Below are positions 54,874-64,000 of a stretch of DNA of 64,000 nt, piece after piece (position 1 is the first letter of the stretch; each line of letters opens with the position of its first letter). A program made the translations under genes and the position numbers. This DNA comes from Acidobacteria bacterium SCN 69-37 (GTDB lineage Bacteria > Acidobacteriota > Vicinamibacteria > Vicinamibacterales > SCN-69-37): assembly GCA_001724025.1 (NCBI GenBank), contig MEDJ01000003.1:90001-154000 (forward strand), given 5' to 3'. The notes beneath the pieces are model-generated. The model did not search any database. It was not told the origin of the DNA and saw nothing but the letters and a program-made list of their open reading frames with translations.

Positions 54874-57801
54874 TCAGGACAGCAACATTTCCAGATCGTC
54901 GCGCTCGAGATGGCGCAGGCCGACGGCATCGGCCGAGAGGACCGCGTCAGCCAGCTCGCGCTTCGACTGCTGCAGGGCGAGGACTTTCTCTTCCACCGTG
55001 TCGCGTGCGATCAGGCGGTAGGCGAATACCTCGCGCTCCTGGCCGATGCGGTGCGCGCGGTCGATGGCCTGGGCCTCGACCGCCGGGTTCCACCAGGGAT
55101 CGAGCAGGAACACGTACGCGGCCGACGTCAGGTTGAGGCCGAGGCCGCCGGCCTTCAGGCTGATCAGGAAAAGTGGGACCGCGGGATCGGTCTGGAACCG
55201 CTCCACGCGCGCGTCGCGGTTGCGCGTCCGGCCGTCGAGGTACTCGTACGGCAGCGTCGCGGCATCGAGCTGATCGCGCAGCAGCGCCAGCAGGCTCGTG
55301 AACTGCGAGAAGACGATGGCCTTGTGTCCTTCGTCGACCAGTTCCTGGAGCCGGGGGATGAGGACGTCGAATTTCGCCGAACTGGCCGTCCGTTGCGCGG
55401 TGTCGACCAGCCCGACGTGACACGCGGCCTGGCGCAGCCGCAGCAGGGCCTCGAGCACGTGCATCCTGGACTTCGCGATCCCCTCGCGATTGACGCGGGC
55501 GAGGAGCGTCTGGCGGTAGTGGCGCCGCAGGCCGTCGTAGAGGGCGCGCTCGCGTGCGTCGAGTTCGCAGAGGATCGTCTGTTCGGTCCGCGGCGGCAGT
55601 TCCGTGGCCACCTGGGCTTTCGTCCGGCGCAGGATGAACGGCCGCAGTCCGCGCGAGAGCAGCGCTGCCGCGTCGTGACCCGAGGCGGCCGCGGCGCGCT
55701 CGAACATCCGAGCGCGGCCCAGCACGCCGGGATTGAGGAACTCGAACAGGCTCCAGAGCTCGCCGAGATGGTTCTCGATCGGCGTGCCCGAGAGCGCCAG
55801 GCGGTGGCGGCCCCGCAGCAGGCGTGCGGCGCGGGCCGCGGCCGTGCCGGCGTTCTTGATGGCCTGCGCCTCGTCGAGCACGATGTAGTCGAACGTGATC
55901 TCGGCCAGCGCCTCGACGTCGCGCCGCAGCGTGCCGTACGTCACCAGCACGACATCGTGGCCGGCCATGGTCGTTTCGTCGATCGAGCGGCGGGCGTGCG
56001 CCGCGTCGAGCACGCGCAACTGCGGTGTGAACCGCGCGGCTTCGTCGATCCAGTTGCCGACGAGCGATCGCGGCACCACGACGAGCGACGGGCGATGCGT
56101 CTCGGCCGGCGTGTCGGGCCGCACCCGCCGCGAGTCGAGCAGCGCCAGGACCATGATCGTCTTGCCGAGGCCCATGTCGTCGGCCAGGCAGCCGCCGAAG
56201 CCGAACTGACGCAGGAACGCGAACCAGCCGAGGCCTTCGCGCTGATATGGCCGCAGCGCGCCGGTGAACGACGGCTCCGGATCGAAGGGCGCGATGTGGG
56301 TGAACGACGCGAGTTCGCGACGCACGCGCGCGAACGCGGCATCGACCTGCACCGCGGCGTCTGCCTCGCGTTCGGCCAGCAGCGCGTCGACAAGGGCGCC
56401 CTGCGCGCGCGAGAACCTGATGCGATCGTCGATGACCGTCCCCGTTGCCGCCAGCGCCGAGTACTGCCGCAGCCATTCCTCGGGCAGCAGGCCCATCGTG
56501 CCGTCGTCGAGCGTGATCGCCTGCGCGCCGTCGCGGATGGCGTCGAGGATGGCCGTGAGCGGGACGCGATCGGCCGCATACGAGACGGTGGCCGTCAGGT
56601 CGAACCAGTCGACCCCGGACGTGACCGACAGGTGAACGGTGCCGGGCAGCCGGTACCGCAGGCCGTCGACCTGCACGATCCAGCCATCGGCCGAAAGCGC
56701 CTGCGTCACCGTCGGGATGTCGTCGACGTGGACGTGGACCGCCGTACGCGTGTCGTCCGTCAGCGCCAGTCCGAGCGCGAGCAGGCGCTGGACCGCACCC
56801 TCTTCCGCCTCGGGATCGCGATGGATCACCCGGCCGTGCTCGCGGTCGAAGACGATGGCGGCGTCCGGGCCGGGCCGGACACGCGTGCCCGCGTAGTCGA
56901 ACGTGATGTCGCCGACGAGCGCCTGCGGATCCGCCGTGCGCTCGAGCAGCAGGCACGGGACGGGTGGCTCCCTGACGTCGATGGCATGGAGCGCCGCCGG
57001 CAGCGCCTCGGCGGCCACGCCGCTGCGCGCGAGCAGCCAGGCCAGCCGCGCCGCATCGCGTGCCGGCACGCGCAGCGGCCGCGCGCAGCGCAGTGCCGCG
57101 GCGAAGGCGACCTGCGGATCGGCCTCGAACCGCGCGATCGATCGCCGCAGGATCACCAGCGTCGATCCGACGAGGACGTGCGGCTCGTCGATCGACACGC
57201 GCGCGGACTCGCGCACGAACGCCGCGTCGACGTCGAAGCTGTCCGGCTGTTCCGTGACGCGCACGTCGATCCGCCACGCGCCGCCGTCGTCCCACGTCAG
57301 CGGCTGCGGATCGGCACTCGTCGTCGTCCGCACCCAGGCGCGCGCCAGGCGCGCGATCTGCGGGAGCAGTTCCTGCGCGAGCGCGGGCGGCAGGAGGAAC
57401 GTCGCCGGCCGGCGCAGGCCGGCGTCCTCGTCCCGCGTGCCCGAGGCGTCAGGCGCTGCGCGCGTGCCCCCGAGCAGGATCGCGAGCCATCGTCGATCGA
57501 CGCCCGACGCCCACGCGACGTCATCGATCGAGATGTCGATCGTCCGCGGCTTGGTGACGCCGCCGCCCTTGATGCGGCGCTGGTGCATGACGGTCAGCAG
57601 CGTGTCGCCGGCCGCGATCGATGCCGGCACGTCGACCACGTAGAGCAGCGGGACGTCGGTGAAGGGCAGATCGCCGGGCGCCGGTGCCGTGAGCGAGGTC
57701 AGGCGGTGATCGATCGCGTCGAGGGCGGCGCGGCTGACGTCCGCGACCGCGTCATCAGGCGTGGCGATCGGAACGTCGGGAAGTGCGTCGGGATGCCGCA
57801 T
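54874..57801 (-). CDS. SNF2-family DEAD/DEAH-box helicase (RapA/HepA-like)
   Basis: A 975-residue SNF2 ATPase. The helicase core occupies the last 450 residues: motif I DDMGLGKT (near residue 523), II DEAQ, III LSGTPIENHLGELWSLFEF, V ISLKAGGLGLNLT and VI DRAHRIGQ. The N-terminal 500 residues hold a non-catalytic region with the SNF2_assoc-like pattern found in bacterial single-subunit enzymes. Such proteins move along duplex DNA, and some displace stalled RNA polymerase. No adjacent methyltransferase, nuclease or helicase gene suggests a defence system. The ATG at 57801 is used; a TTG at 57816 is possible. Confidence 0.92.
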   Translation of the reverse strand: MRHPDALPDVPIATPDDAVADVSRAALDAIDHRLTSLTAPAPGDLPFTDVPLLYVVDVPASIAAGDTLLTVMHQRRIKGGGVTKPRTIDISIDDVAWASGVDRRWLAILLGGTRAAPDASGTRDEDAGLRRPATFLLPPALAQELLPQIARLARAWVRTTTSADPQPLTWDDGGAWRIDVRVTEQPDSFDVDAAFVRESARVSIDEPHVLVGSTLVILRRSIARFEADPQVAFAAALRCARPLRVPARDAARLAWLLARSGVAAEALPAALHAIDVREPPVPCLLLERTADPQALVGDITFDYAGTRVRPGPDAAIVFDREHGRVIHRDPEAEEGAVQRLLALGLALTDDTRTAVHVHVDDIPTVTQALSADGWIVQVDGLRYRLPGTVHLSVTSGVDWFDLTATVSYAADRVPLTAILDAIRDGAQAITLDDGTMGLLPEEWLRQYSALAATGTVIDDRIRFSRAQGALVDALLAEREADAAVQVDAAFARVRRELASFTHIAPFDPEPSFTGALRPYQREGLGWFAFLRQFGFGGCLADDMGLGKTIMVLALLDSRRVRPDTPAETHRPSLVVVPRSLVGNWIDEAARFTPQLRVLDAAHARRSIDETTMAGHDVVLVTYGTLRRDVEALAEITFDYIVLDEAQAIKNAGTAAARAARLLRGRHRLALSGTPIENHLGELWSLFEFLNPGVLGRARMFERAAAASGHDAAALLSRGLRPFILRRTKAQVATELPPRTEQTILCELDARERALYDGLRRHYRQTLLARVNREGIAKSRMHVLEALLRLRQAACHVGLVDTAQRTASSAKFDVLIPRLQELVDEGHKAIVFSQFTSLLALLRDQLDAATLPYEYLDGRTRNRDARVERFQTDPAVPLFLISLKAGGLGLNLTSAAYVFLLDPWWNPAVEAQAIDRAHRIGQEREVFAYRLIARDTVEEKVLALQQSKRELADAVLSADAVGLRHLERDDLEMLLS

Positions 57802-57906
57802 CGGTGGAACACGCAATTATGACAGGCTCTGGGCTGATCAGGCCAGCGCCCGCCACGACGCCGGTCGCGTGCGCACGGCATCCGCGCACGCTCCGGCGGC
57901 TTGACG

Positions 57907-59094
57907 ATGGCGACGCGGCGGCACACACTGGCCCGATTGCGCAGTCTGGCTCCTGATGTCTTCGTGCGTGTGCGCGCCGCCTGGCAGCGGCGCATCGTCA
58001 CGCGCGGCGTGCCCCCTGTCGGCGGCGCGTGGCGCGTGGCCGTACGCGGGGCCCTCGTCGCGGCCGTGGTCGCGTCGATCGTGATGGCGTCAGCGTGCGG
58101 TGCCGGGGAGCCCGCGCGGCGGGCCACATCGTTCTCCGGCGTCTCGATGGGCACGGGATGGACGGTGACGGTCGTCACGGGGCCCGAGGGGCTGTCGGGC
58201 GACGAGCATCGCGCCATCGACGACGAGATCGCCGCGACGCTCGGACGCATCGACACGCTGATGTCGACGTGGCAGCCGGCGTCGGAACTGTCGCGGTTCA
58301 ATGCGTCGGACGATCTCCTGCCGTTCCCCGTGGCGCCGGAGACGTTCGACATGTTCCAGTGGGCGCAGCGCCTGTCGGACGAGACGGGCGGGACGCTCGA
58401 TGCGTCGGTGGCTCCGCTCGTCGAGGCCTGGGGCTTCGGCCCGGCGAGCCGCGATCGACAGCTGCCCGACGAGGCCACGATCGCGCGACTGCGCCAGACG
58501 GTCGGGATGGCGCTCATCGAACTCGATCCCGCCGGGCACTGGGTGCGCAAGCGCCGGCCCGGCGTGCGCGTCGACTTCTCCGCGTTCGCCCCGGGCTATG
58601 GCGCCGATCGCGTGGCCGATCATCTGACGGCGCGTGGCCTGACCGACTATCTGATTGATGTCAGCGGGGAACTCGTCGCCCGCGGCCGCAATGCCGACGG
58701 CCGGATCTGGCAGGTGGGCGTGGAGCGTCCGCAGGCCGAGGGGATCGCGGTGGCGCACGTCGTGCCGCTGCAGAATCGCGCGATGGCGACGTCGGGCGAC
58801 TACCGCAACTTCCGCGAGGTGGACGGGCAACGGCTCTCGCACGTCCTCGATCCGCGGACCGGCAGGCCCGCGCGTCACGATCTGGCGTCGGTCACGGTGT
58901 TCGACGATCTGGCGGTCCGCGCCGACGGCCTCGCCACGGCACTGCTGGTGCTCGGCCCCGACGAGGGGCCGGCGTTTGCCGAGCAGCACGGGCTGCCGGC
59001 CCTGTTCCTGATTCGGCGGCCCGACGGCCGCTTCGACGAACGGACGACGACGGCGTTCGAGGCCCTGGACGCGGCGGCGGCACCGGCCCCCTGA
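57907..59094 (+). CDS. apbE: FAD:protein FMN transferase (ApbE)
   Basis: A 395-residue flavin transferase that attaches FMN to Thr residues of periplasmic flavoproteins. Signatures are SFSGVSMGTGWTVTV (near residue 75), FDMFQWAQRLSDETGGTLDASVAPLVEAWGFGP, the FAD/Mg segments SGDYRNF and HVLDPRTGRPA, and the final RADGLATALLVLG. A lipobox-like ASAC (Cys near residue 64) follows a hydrophobic helix, so it is probably a lipoprotein. The unusually long cytoplasmic-type N-terminal tail (about 45 residues) before the helix makes the true start uncertain. It was not placed near Nqr/Rnf genes here. Confidence 0.92.
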   Translation: MATRRHTLARLRSLAPDVFVRVRAAWQRRIVTRGVPPVGGAWRVAVRGALVAAVVASIVMASACGAGEPARRATSFSGVSMGTGWTVTVVTGPEGLSGDEHRAIDDEIAATLGRIDTLMSTWQPASELSRFNASDDLLPFPVAPETFDMFQWAQRLSDETGGTLDASVAPLVEAWGFGPASRDRQLPDEATIARLRQTVGMALIELDPAGHWVRKRRPGVRVDFSAFAPGYGADRVADHLTARGLTDYLIDVSGELVARGRNADGRIWQVGVERPQAEGIAVAHVVPLQNRAMATSGDYRNFREVDGQRLSHVLDPRTGRPARHDLASVTVFDDLAVRADGLATALLVLGPDEGPAFAEQHGLPALFLIRRPDGRFDERTTTAFEALDAAAAPAP

Positions 59095-59141
59095 CCGGCG
59101 GCCGGCCCGCGGCGGCAGGGGCCGTCAGGGCGTCAATCCGG

Positions 59142-59171
59142 TTGCGCCGAGTCGGTCCCGGACACTAGAAT
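59142..59171 (+). promoter_or_regulatory. Sigma70-like promoter of the yebC-ruv-fabH operon
   Basis: TTGCGC (59142-59147) and TAGAAT (59166-59171) are separated by 18 bases. Transcription would start about 30 bases before the yebC ATG, and a GGAGA ribosome site fits that leader. Confidence 0.55.
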
Positions 59172-59209
59172 CAGGCGGTTTCGACGATCTTTCGCGATGG
59201 AGAACGAGC

Positions 59210-59959
59210 ATGTCCGGGCATTCCAAGTGGCACACCATCAAGCACAAGAAGGGCGCCGCCGACGCCAAGCGCGGGAAGATCTTCACGCGCATCATCAAAG
59301 AACTCTCGATTGCCGCGCGTAACGGCGGAGGCGATCCCGATTCCAACCCCCGGCTTCGCACGATCATCGCGGACGCCAAGGCGGTCAACATGCCCGCCGA
59401 CAACATCAAACGGGCCATCAGGCGCGGCACGGGCGAGGAAGAAGGCGTGTCCTACGAGGAGGTCACGTACGAGGGCTACGGTCCGGGTGGCGCCGCCGTC
59501 ATCATCGAGACGATGACCGACAACCGGAACCGGACGGTGGGCGAACTGCGCCACATGCTCTCGAAGTACGGCGGCAACCTCGGCGAGGCCAACAGCGTGG
59601 CCTGGATGTTCGATCGCCGGAGCCTCATCGCGCTCGCGAAGGACAAGACTTCGGAAGACACGCTCATGGACGCCGTGCTCAACGCCGGCGCCGATGACCT
59701 GAAGGACGAGGATGACACCTGGGAGATCGTGTCGCCGATCGACGCGCACCAGACCGTGCTCGACGCGGTGAAGGCGCTCGGCGTGGAGCCCGATTCGGCG
59801 CAGATTGCGATGCTGCCGCAGAACTACATCATGCTCGAGGGGAAGACCGCGCAGCAGATGCTGAAGCTGATGGATCTGCTCGAGGAACACGACGACACGA
59901 AGAACGTGTGGTCGAACTTCGACGTCGAGGAGCAGGAGATCGAGGCCTCGCTGGCGTGA
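59210..59959 (+). CDS. yebC: YebC/PmpR-family protein
   Basis: A 249-residue protein of the YebC/TACO1 family. It starts with the invariant GHSKWHTIKHKKGAADAKRGKIFTRIIKE block, and domains 2-3 include GYGPGGAAVIIETMTDNRNRT. The family has been described both as DNA-binding regulators and, more recently, as factors that help ribosomes through difficult sequences. It sits upstream of ruvC in many genomes, and the four-base GTGA overlap shows the same arrangement here. Confidence 0.97.
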   Translation: MSGHSKWHTIKHKKGAADAKRGKIFTRIIKELSIAARNGGGDPDSNPRLRTIIADAKAVNMPADNIKRAIRRGTGEEEGVSYEEVTYEGYGPGGAAVIIETMTDNRNRTVGELRHMLSKYGGNLGEANSVAWMFDRRSLIALAKDKTSEDTLMDAVLNAGADDLKDEDDTWEIVSPIDAHQTVLDAVKALGVEPDSAQIAMLPQNYIMLEGKTAQQMLKLMDLLEEHDDTKNVWSNFDVEEQEIEASLA

Positions 59960-60516
59960 GGATTTTCGGGATCGATCCCGGTTCCGTGCGGACGGGCTAC
60001 GGCTGTGTCGACACCGCGGGCGGACGCCACCGGTTCGTCGCCTGCGGGGCCCTGTCGACGCCGGCCGGGCATCCGCTTCCCGAACGCCTGCTGGCCATTC
60101 ACGCCGGTCTCACCCAGGCCCTCGTCGACGCCGCACCCGACTGCGTGGCGATCGAGAACCTGTTCCACGCGCGCAACGCGCGCAGCGCGCTGACGCTCGG
60201 TCACGCGCGCGGCGTGGCGATGCTGGCGGCCGTGCAGCAGGGGCTGCCCGTCGTCGAGTACACCCCGGCGGAGATCAAGATGTCGGTCGTCGGCTACGGG
60301 CGCGCCGAGAAGGCGCAGGTGCAGCACATGATCGCGCTGCTGCTCGGGCTCGACACGCCGCCGACGCCGTACGACGCGTCCGACGCGCTGGCCGTGGCGC
60401 TCTGTCACGCGCACCTCACGCACGGGCTGGCCGTGGTCCAGGCCCGCGCGCCGAAACACCTCCGCAGCTGGCGTCACGCGAAAATCGATCAACTCGGCAG
60501 GCGCCAGGTCCCGTGA
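59956..60516 (+). CDS. ruvC: Holliday junction resolvase RuvC
   Basis: A 186-residue endonuclease that cuts four-way junctions symmetrically. The four acidic catalytic residues are Asp7 in IFGIDPGS, Glu in VAIENLFHARNARSALTLG (near residue 67), and the Asp pair in PYDASDALAVALC (near residue 140). The GTG start overlaps the yebC stop and the stop overlaps ruvA (both GTGA). Confidence 0.97.
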   Translation: MRIFGIDPGSVRTGYGCVDTAGGRHRFVACGALSTPAGHPLPERLLAIHAGLTQALVDAAPDCVAIENLFHARNARSALTLGHARGVAMLAAVQQGLPVVEYTPAEIKMSVVGYGRAEKAQVQHMIALLLGLDTPPTPYDASDALAVALCHAHLTHGLAVVQARAPKHLRSWRHAKIDQLGRRQVP

Positions 60517-61109
60517 TCGCGCGGCTCCAGGGGACGCTGCTCGACAAGCACCTCCCGCGGCTCGTCATCGACGTGTCGGGCGTCGGCTACGAGGTGTCCG
60601 TGCCGCTCTCGACGTTCGCCGCCGTCGGTGACGTCGGCGCCCGCGTCGTCCTGCGCATCCACACGCACGTCCGCGAGGATGCGATCCTGCTGTTCGGGTT
60701 CGCGACCCCGCTCGAGCAGGATCTGTTCGAGCGCCTGATCACCGTGAGCGGCATCGGGCCGAAGCTCGCCCTGGCCGTCCTCTCGGGGATCGAGAGCGGC
60801 GACCTGGTCCGGGCGATCCGCGCCGGCGATGTCGCGCGGCTGACACGCACGCCCGGTGTCGGCCGCAAGACCGCCGAGCGGCTCATCGTGGAACTCAAGG
60901 ACCGGCTGCCGGCCGCCATCGACGAGGGCGAGTCCCTGACGGCCGACGCGCCGGCGTCCATGCGCGACGACGTGCTGTCGGCGCTCGTCAATCTCGGGTA
61001 CCAGCGGCACGCCGTCGAGAAGACCGTCGATGCCGTGCTGACACGCGACGGCTCGGCGGACTTCGAGACCGTGCTGCGGCAGATTCTGAGGGAGCTGGCG
61101 CGCTCATGA
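60513..61109 (+). CDS. ruvA: Holliday junction DNA helicase subunit RuvA
   Basis: A 198-residue junction-binding subunit. Domain I has the OB-fold ([20 protein letters not shown]). Two helix-hairpin-helix motifs follow, [16 protein letters not shown] (near residue 77) and [19 protein letters not shown] (near residue 113). Domain III, which contacts RuvB, is at residues 150-198 ([21 protein letters not shown]). It starts with GTG, overlaps ruvC, and its stop overlaps the ruvB ATG. Confidence 0.98.
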   Translation: MIARLQGTLLDKHLPRLVIDVSGVGYEVSVPLSTFAAVGDVGARVVLRIHTHVREDAILLFGFATPLEQDLFERLITVSGIGPKLALAVLSGIESGDLVRAIRAGDVARLTRTPGVGRKTAERLIVELKDRLPAAIDEGESLTADAPASMRDDVLSALVNLGYQRHAVEKTVDAVLTRDGSADFETVLRQILRELARS

Positions 61110-62122
61110 CCGATCCCCGCCTCGTGGCCGCGTCGCGCGTCGACGATGACGCGCAGTTCGAGTCCGGCCTGCGGCCGCGCACGCTGCGCGACTACATCGG
61201 CCAGGAACGCCTGCGCGAGAACCTGATCGTGTCGATCGAGGCCGCGCGCCAGCGTGGCGAGGCACTCGACCACGTCCTGCTCTACGGCCCGCCGGGCCTC
61301 GGCAAGACCACGCTGGCCAACGTCATCGCCAATGAACTGGGCGCGCCGCTGCGCACGACGTCGGGCCCTGTCCTCGAGACCAAGGGCGACCTGGCCGCGA
61401 TTCTCAGCAGCCTCCAGCCGCGCGACGTCCTCTTCATCGACGAAGTCCACCGCATGAGCGCCGTCGTCGAGGAGACGCTGTACCCGGCGATGGAGGACTA
61501 CGAGATCGACATCATGATCGGCCAGGGACCGGGCGCGCGATCCGTGCGCATGCCGCTGAACCCGTTCACGCTCGTGGGCGCGACGACGCGCGCAGGGTTG
61601 TTGACGTCGCCGCTGCGCGCGCGGTTCGGGATCGTGCACCGCCTCGAGTTCTACGGCGAAGCCGACCTGACGACGATCGTCAGGCGATCGGCCGGCATCC
61701 TCGGTGTCGGCATCGCCGACGACGCGGCCGTCGAGATCGCGCGGCGATCGCGCGGTACGCCCCGCATCGCCAACAGGCTCCTGCGCCGCGTGCGCGATTT
61801 CGCCGAGGTACGGGCGGACGGACAGATCACGACGCCTGTCTGTCACGACGCGCTGGCGCTGATGGAGGTGGATGCGCACGGGTTCGACGAGGCGGATCGG
61901 CGGCTGCTGCGGACGATCATCGACAAGTTCGGCGGCGGGCCCGTCGGTCTCGGCAGCCTGGCGGCGGCCATCGGGGAAGAAAAGGACGCCATCGAGGACA
62001 TCTACGAGCCGTTTCTCATCCAGATCGGCTTCCTCGATCGCACGCCGCGCGGCCGTGTGGCCACGGCGCGCGCCTATGATTACTTCGGGCTGATGGCCCC
62101 GCGAAAGGATCAGTTGTGGTGA
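61106..62122 (+). CDS. ruvB: Holliday junction branch migration ATPase RuvB
   Basis: A 338-residue AAA+ motor that drives branch migration with RuvA. Motifs are Walker [10 protein letters not shown] (near residue 61), Walker B LFIDEVHR, sensor [10 protein letters not shown], the arginine finger LRARFG (near residue 170) and the C-terminal winged helix ([22 protein letters not shown]). The N-terminal [12 protein letters not shown] is typical. Its stop overlaps the fabH start, extending the coupled chain yebC-ruvC-ruvA-ruvB-fabH. Confidence 0.99.
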   Translation: MTDPRLVAASRVDDDAQFESGLRPRTLRDYIGQERLRENLIVSIEAARQRGEALDHVLLYGPPGLGKTTLANVIANELGAPLRTTSGPVLETKGDLAAILSSLQPRDVLFIDEVHRMSAVVEETLYPAMEDYEIDIMIGQGPGARSVRMPLNPFTLVGATTRAGLLTSPLRARFGIVHRLEFYGEADLTTIVRRSAGILGVGIADDAAVEIARRSRGTPRIANRLLRRVRDFAEVRADGQITTPVCHDALALMEVDAHGFDEADRRLLRTIIDKFGGGPVGLGSLAAAIGEEKDAIEDIYEPFLIQIGFLDRTPRGRVATARAYDYFGLMAPRKDQLW

Positions 62123-63117
62123 AGGCACTCAGGCGGGTGAAGATCTCGGGGCTCGGCACGCACGTACCGCCCCACGTGCTGACCAACGCCGACCTGGAGA
62201 AGATGGTCGAGACGACGGACGAGTGGATCCTCCAGCGCACGGGAATCCGCGAGCGGCACATCGTCGAGCCCGGCCAGGGAGCCTCGGACATCGCCGAGCC
62301 GGCCGCGCGCGCCGCGCTGGCCGAGGCCGGACTCGCCCCCGCCGATATCGGCTTCATCGTCGTCGGCACGACCACGCCCGATACGATCTTCCCGAGCACC
62401 GCGTGCCGGCTGCAGGCCAAGATCGGGGCCACGCGGGCCTGGGGCTATGACCTGGGTGCGGCCTGCTCGGGCTTCACCTATTCCCTCACCGCCGGCTGGT
62501 CGATGGTCGCGACAGGCGCTGTCGAGCACGCGCTCGTCGTCGGCGCCGACGTGATGTCGAGCATCATCGACTACACCGATCGCGCCACGTGCATCCTGTT
62601 CGGCGACGGCGCCGGTGCCGTCGTCCTGTCGCCGGCGGGCGACGATGAGCCGGGAGTCATCGACTTCATGCACGAGATCGACGGCAACGGCGGCGACGCG
62701 CTGTGCATGCCGGCCGGCGGCAGCCGGAAGCCCGCGTCGCACGAGACCGTGGATCAGCGGCTGCACTACGTGAAGCAGGACGGCCAGACCGTCTTCAAGT
62801 TCGCCGTGAAGAAGAACGAGGAAATGGCGCTGCGGATGCTCGAGCGCAACCAGCTCAGCGGAACGGATCTGGATCTCTACTGCTCGCACCAGGCCAATCG
62901 CCGCATCATCGAGGCCACGGCGGCGCGCCTGGGGCTGGGGCCGGACAAGTTCATCCTCAATCTCGATCGCTACGGCAACACGACAGCGGCCACGATCCCG
63001 CTCGCTCTCGCCGACGCGCGTGCGGAGGGCCGGCTGAAGAGGGGCGATCTGGTCATGCTCGCATCGGTCGGTGCGGGGTTCACGGCCGGCAGCGTGCTGC
63101 TGCGGTGGAGCTTGTAG
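62116..63117 (+). CDS. fabH: 3-oxoacyl-ACP synthase III (FabH)
   Basis: A 333-residue condensing enzyme that joins acetyl-CoA with malonyl-ACP to start fatty acid synthesis. The triad is Cys117 (GAACSGFTY), His in [10 protein letters not shown] (near residue 258) and Asn in [10 protein letters not shown] (near residue 288). N-terminal [17 protein letters not shown] is the family signature. Two adjacent GTGs (62116, 62119) can start it, both overlapping ruvB. It is at an unusual position, far from other fab genes in this window. Confidence 0.96.
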   Translation: MVKALRRVKISGLGTHVPPHVLTNADLEKMVETTDEWILQRTGIRERHIVEPGQGASDIAEPAARAALAEAGLAPADIGFIVVGTTTPDTIFPSTACRLQAKIGATRAWGYDLGAACSGFTYSLTAGWSMVATGAVEHALVVGADVMSSIIDYTDRATCILFGDGAGAVVLSPAGDDEPGVIDFMHEIDGNGGDALCMPAGGSRKPASHETVDQRLHYVKQDGQTVFKFAVKKNEEMALRMLERNQLSGTDLDLYCSHQANRRIIEATAARLGLGPDKFILNLDRYGNTTAATIPLALADARAEGRLKRGDLVMLASVGAGFTAGSVLLRWSL

Positions 63118-63172
63118 ATAAAGGCTACAAGGCCACGAGGCCACCGGGCCGCTTGACGGGGGGAGGAGCGCG

Positions 63173-63646
63173 ATGGCACCAACGCTGGCGCCCGAGTGGC
63201 AGACGACAGACTGGATCAATACGCCGGAGCCACTGACGCTCGAGCGTCTGCGCGGACGCGTGGTCATGCTGCACGCCTTCCAGATGCTCTGTCCCGGGTG
63301 CGTGGCGAAAGCGATTCCGCAGGCGCAGCGCGTGGCCGCGGTGTTTGCCGATGCCCCGCTGACGGTCGTCGGATTGCACACGGTGTTCGAACACCACGAC
63401 GCGATGACCGTCACCTCGCTGCGCGCGTTCCTGCACGAGTACCGCGTGGGGTTTCCCGTGGGCGTCGATGCGCCCGATCCCGAGGGGGGACCCATTCCGC
63501 TGACGATGCAGGCGTACGCGATGCAGGGGACGCCGACGCTCGTGCTGATCGATGCCGAGGGTCGGCTGCGGCGCCAGGCGTTCGGCGCTGTCGACGATCT
63601 GGCGCTGGGGGCCGAATTGCAGGGCCTGTTGCTGGAAGTGCGGTAG
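63173..63646 (+). CDS. Redoxin/TlpA-like thioredoxin-fold protein
   Basis: A 157-residue thioredoxin-fold protein. The active site is CPGC (Cys40 and Cys43) in FQMLCPGCVAKAIPQ, near strand RGRVVMLHAF. The cis-Pro loop is MQGTPTLVLIDAEGRL (near residue 124). No signal peptide or anchor is visible, so it is probably cytoplasmic. It is thiol redox-active, but reductase or peroxidase cannot be separated by eye. A GGGGGGAGGAG ribosome site precedes the ATG. Confidence 0.85.
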   Translation: MAPTLAPEWQTTDWINTPEPLTLERLRGRVVMLHAFQMLCPGCVAKAIPQAQRVAAVFADAPLTVVGLHTVFEHHDAMTVTSLRAFLHEYRVGFPVGVDAPDPEGGPIPLTMQAYAMQGTPTLVLIDAEGRLRRQAFGAVDDLALGAELQGLLLEVR

Positions 63647-63694
63647 CGGACGCGTGCGGGCGGCATCGTCGCGCGCGGACCGGAGGGAACGACG

Positions 63695-64000
63695 ATGAGC
63701 GTGCGGGTACCGGTGGCCGCGCTGATTGGGCTGGTCGTGGTCCTGGGGCTCGTCACCGGGATCGAGAGCGTGGGCGACGTGATGTACCCGACGCCGGCGG
63801 ACCTCGATCTCACCGACAGCGAGCAGTTGCGGCGCTATGTGGAGACACTGCCGCTCGGTGCGTTCCTCGTCATCCTCACCGCGTGGGTGACGTCGACGTT
63901 CGCCGGCGGACTCGTGGCGGCACTCGTGGCCCGCACGTATCCTTACGTCGTTGCCGGGTTCATCGGGCTGGTCGTGTTCGTGGCCTCGGCGTCGCACCTG
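63695..64000 (+). CDS. Membrane protein, truncated by the window edge
   Basis: The first 102 codons of a gene that continues past the window. A GGAGGGAACG ribosome site precedes the ATG. Three hydrophobic segments are visible: residues 8-24, about 54-80 and 84-102. The first loop (YPTPADLDLTDSEQLRRYVETLP) is acidic. I cannot name a family from this part. Confidence 0.75.
   Translation, partial: MSVRVPVAALIGLVVVLGLVTGIESVGDVMYPTPADLDLTDSEQLRRYVETLPLGAFLVILTAWVTSTFAGGLVAALVARTYPYVVAGFIGLVVFVASASHL

Noticed and set aside
54874..57801. SNF2 helicase as part of a DISARM-type or other defence island
   Set aside because: No methyltransferase, nuclease, phospholipase or other defence gene is adjacent; neighbours are apbE and a GMC subunit gene.
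54910..57822. A 970-codon open frame on the plus strand
   Set aside because: It mirrors the SNF2 helicase gene and has Arg/Gly/Ala/Val-rich, domainless composition. It is a shadow.

Overview
The window is GC-rich chromosomal DNA from a bacterium with a Gram-negative type cell plan (lipoproteins, Tat and Sec exports, complex I, periplasmic adaptor). The gene content, the abundance of secreted peptidases and carbohydrate enzymes, and the lack of phage, transposase or plasmid genes fit an Acidobacteriota member, perhaps of the Vicinamibacteria. That placement is an inference from gene flavour; the 23S rRNA fragment at positions 1-980 would settle it.

Layout. 1-1421: the 3' end of a 23S rRNA gene, a long spacer, 5S rRNA and a terminator, closing an rRNA operon; a TrmH-family RNA methyltransferase follows. 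2351-5347 (minus): a CotH / DUF4956 / VTC-domain cluster. 5493-7863: a two-component system. 7890-19826: mostly single genes, namely secreted Xaa-Pro peptidase, DinB-like protein, glutaminyl cyclase, prolyl oligopeptidase, MsrB/MsrA, a CDF transporter, a YpfJ-type zinc peptidase, a di-haem cytochrome c and an ABC-F ATPase.

20000-34371: a complete 13-gene nuo operon (nuoA-B-CD-E-F-G-H-I-J-K-L-M-N) with fused nuoCD and an E. coli-type NuoG, tightly packed with stop/start overlaps and preceded by a good sigma70-like promoter. 34458-38197: a MacA-like adaptor and two MacB/FtsX-type permeases without an ATPase gene. 38279-43934: a GT-C-like membrane protein, a Dus3-like tRNA dihydrouridine synthase, a small secreted protein and HrpB helicase.

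44173-46710: an FAH-family sugar-acid dehydratase and an alpha-ketoglutarate semialdehyde dehydrogenase, together resembling the last steps of the Weimberg pentose pathway. 46728-50881: a sigma/anti-sigma pair, a membrane protein and a methyltransferase. 51077-54663: a GH43 lipoprotein, a GMC oxidoreductase and its Tat-exported small subunit, a periplasmic sugar-processing set. 54874-59094: a SNF2 helicase and ApbE. 59210-63117: yebC-ruvC-ruvA-ruvB-fabH, a coupled operon, then a redoxin and a truncated membrane-protein gene at the window edge.

Non-coding structure is the most unusual aspect. Seven intergenic loci carry a GC-rich palindrome (10-bp arms, asymmetric tail), mostly in alternating orientation, with compensatory changes in the arms. 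There is an 11-copy 7-bp tandem repeat. Several genes also have a -10-like hexamer only 6-9 bases before the start codon and no Shine-Dalgarno sequence, suggesting leaderless transcripts.
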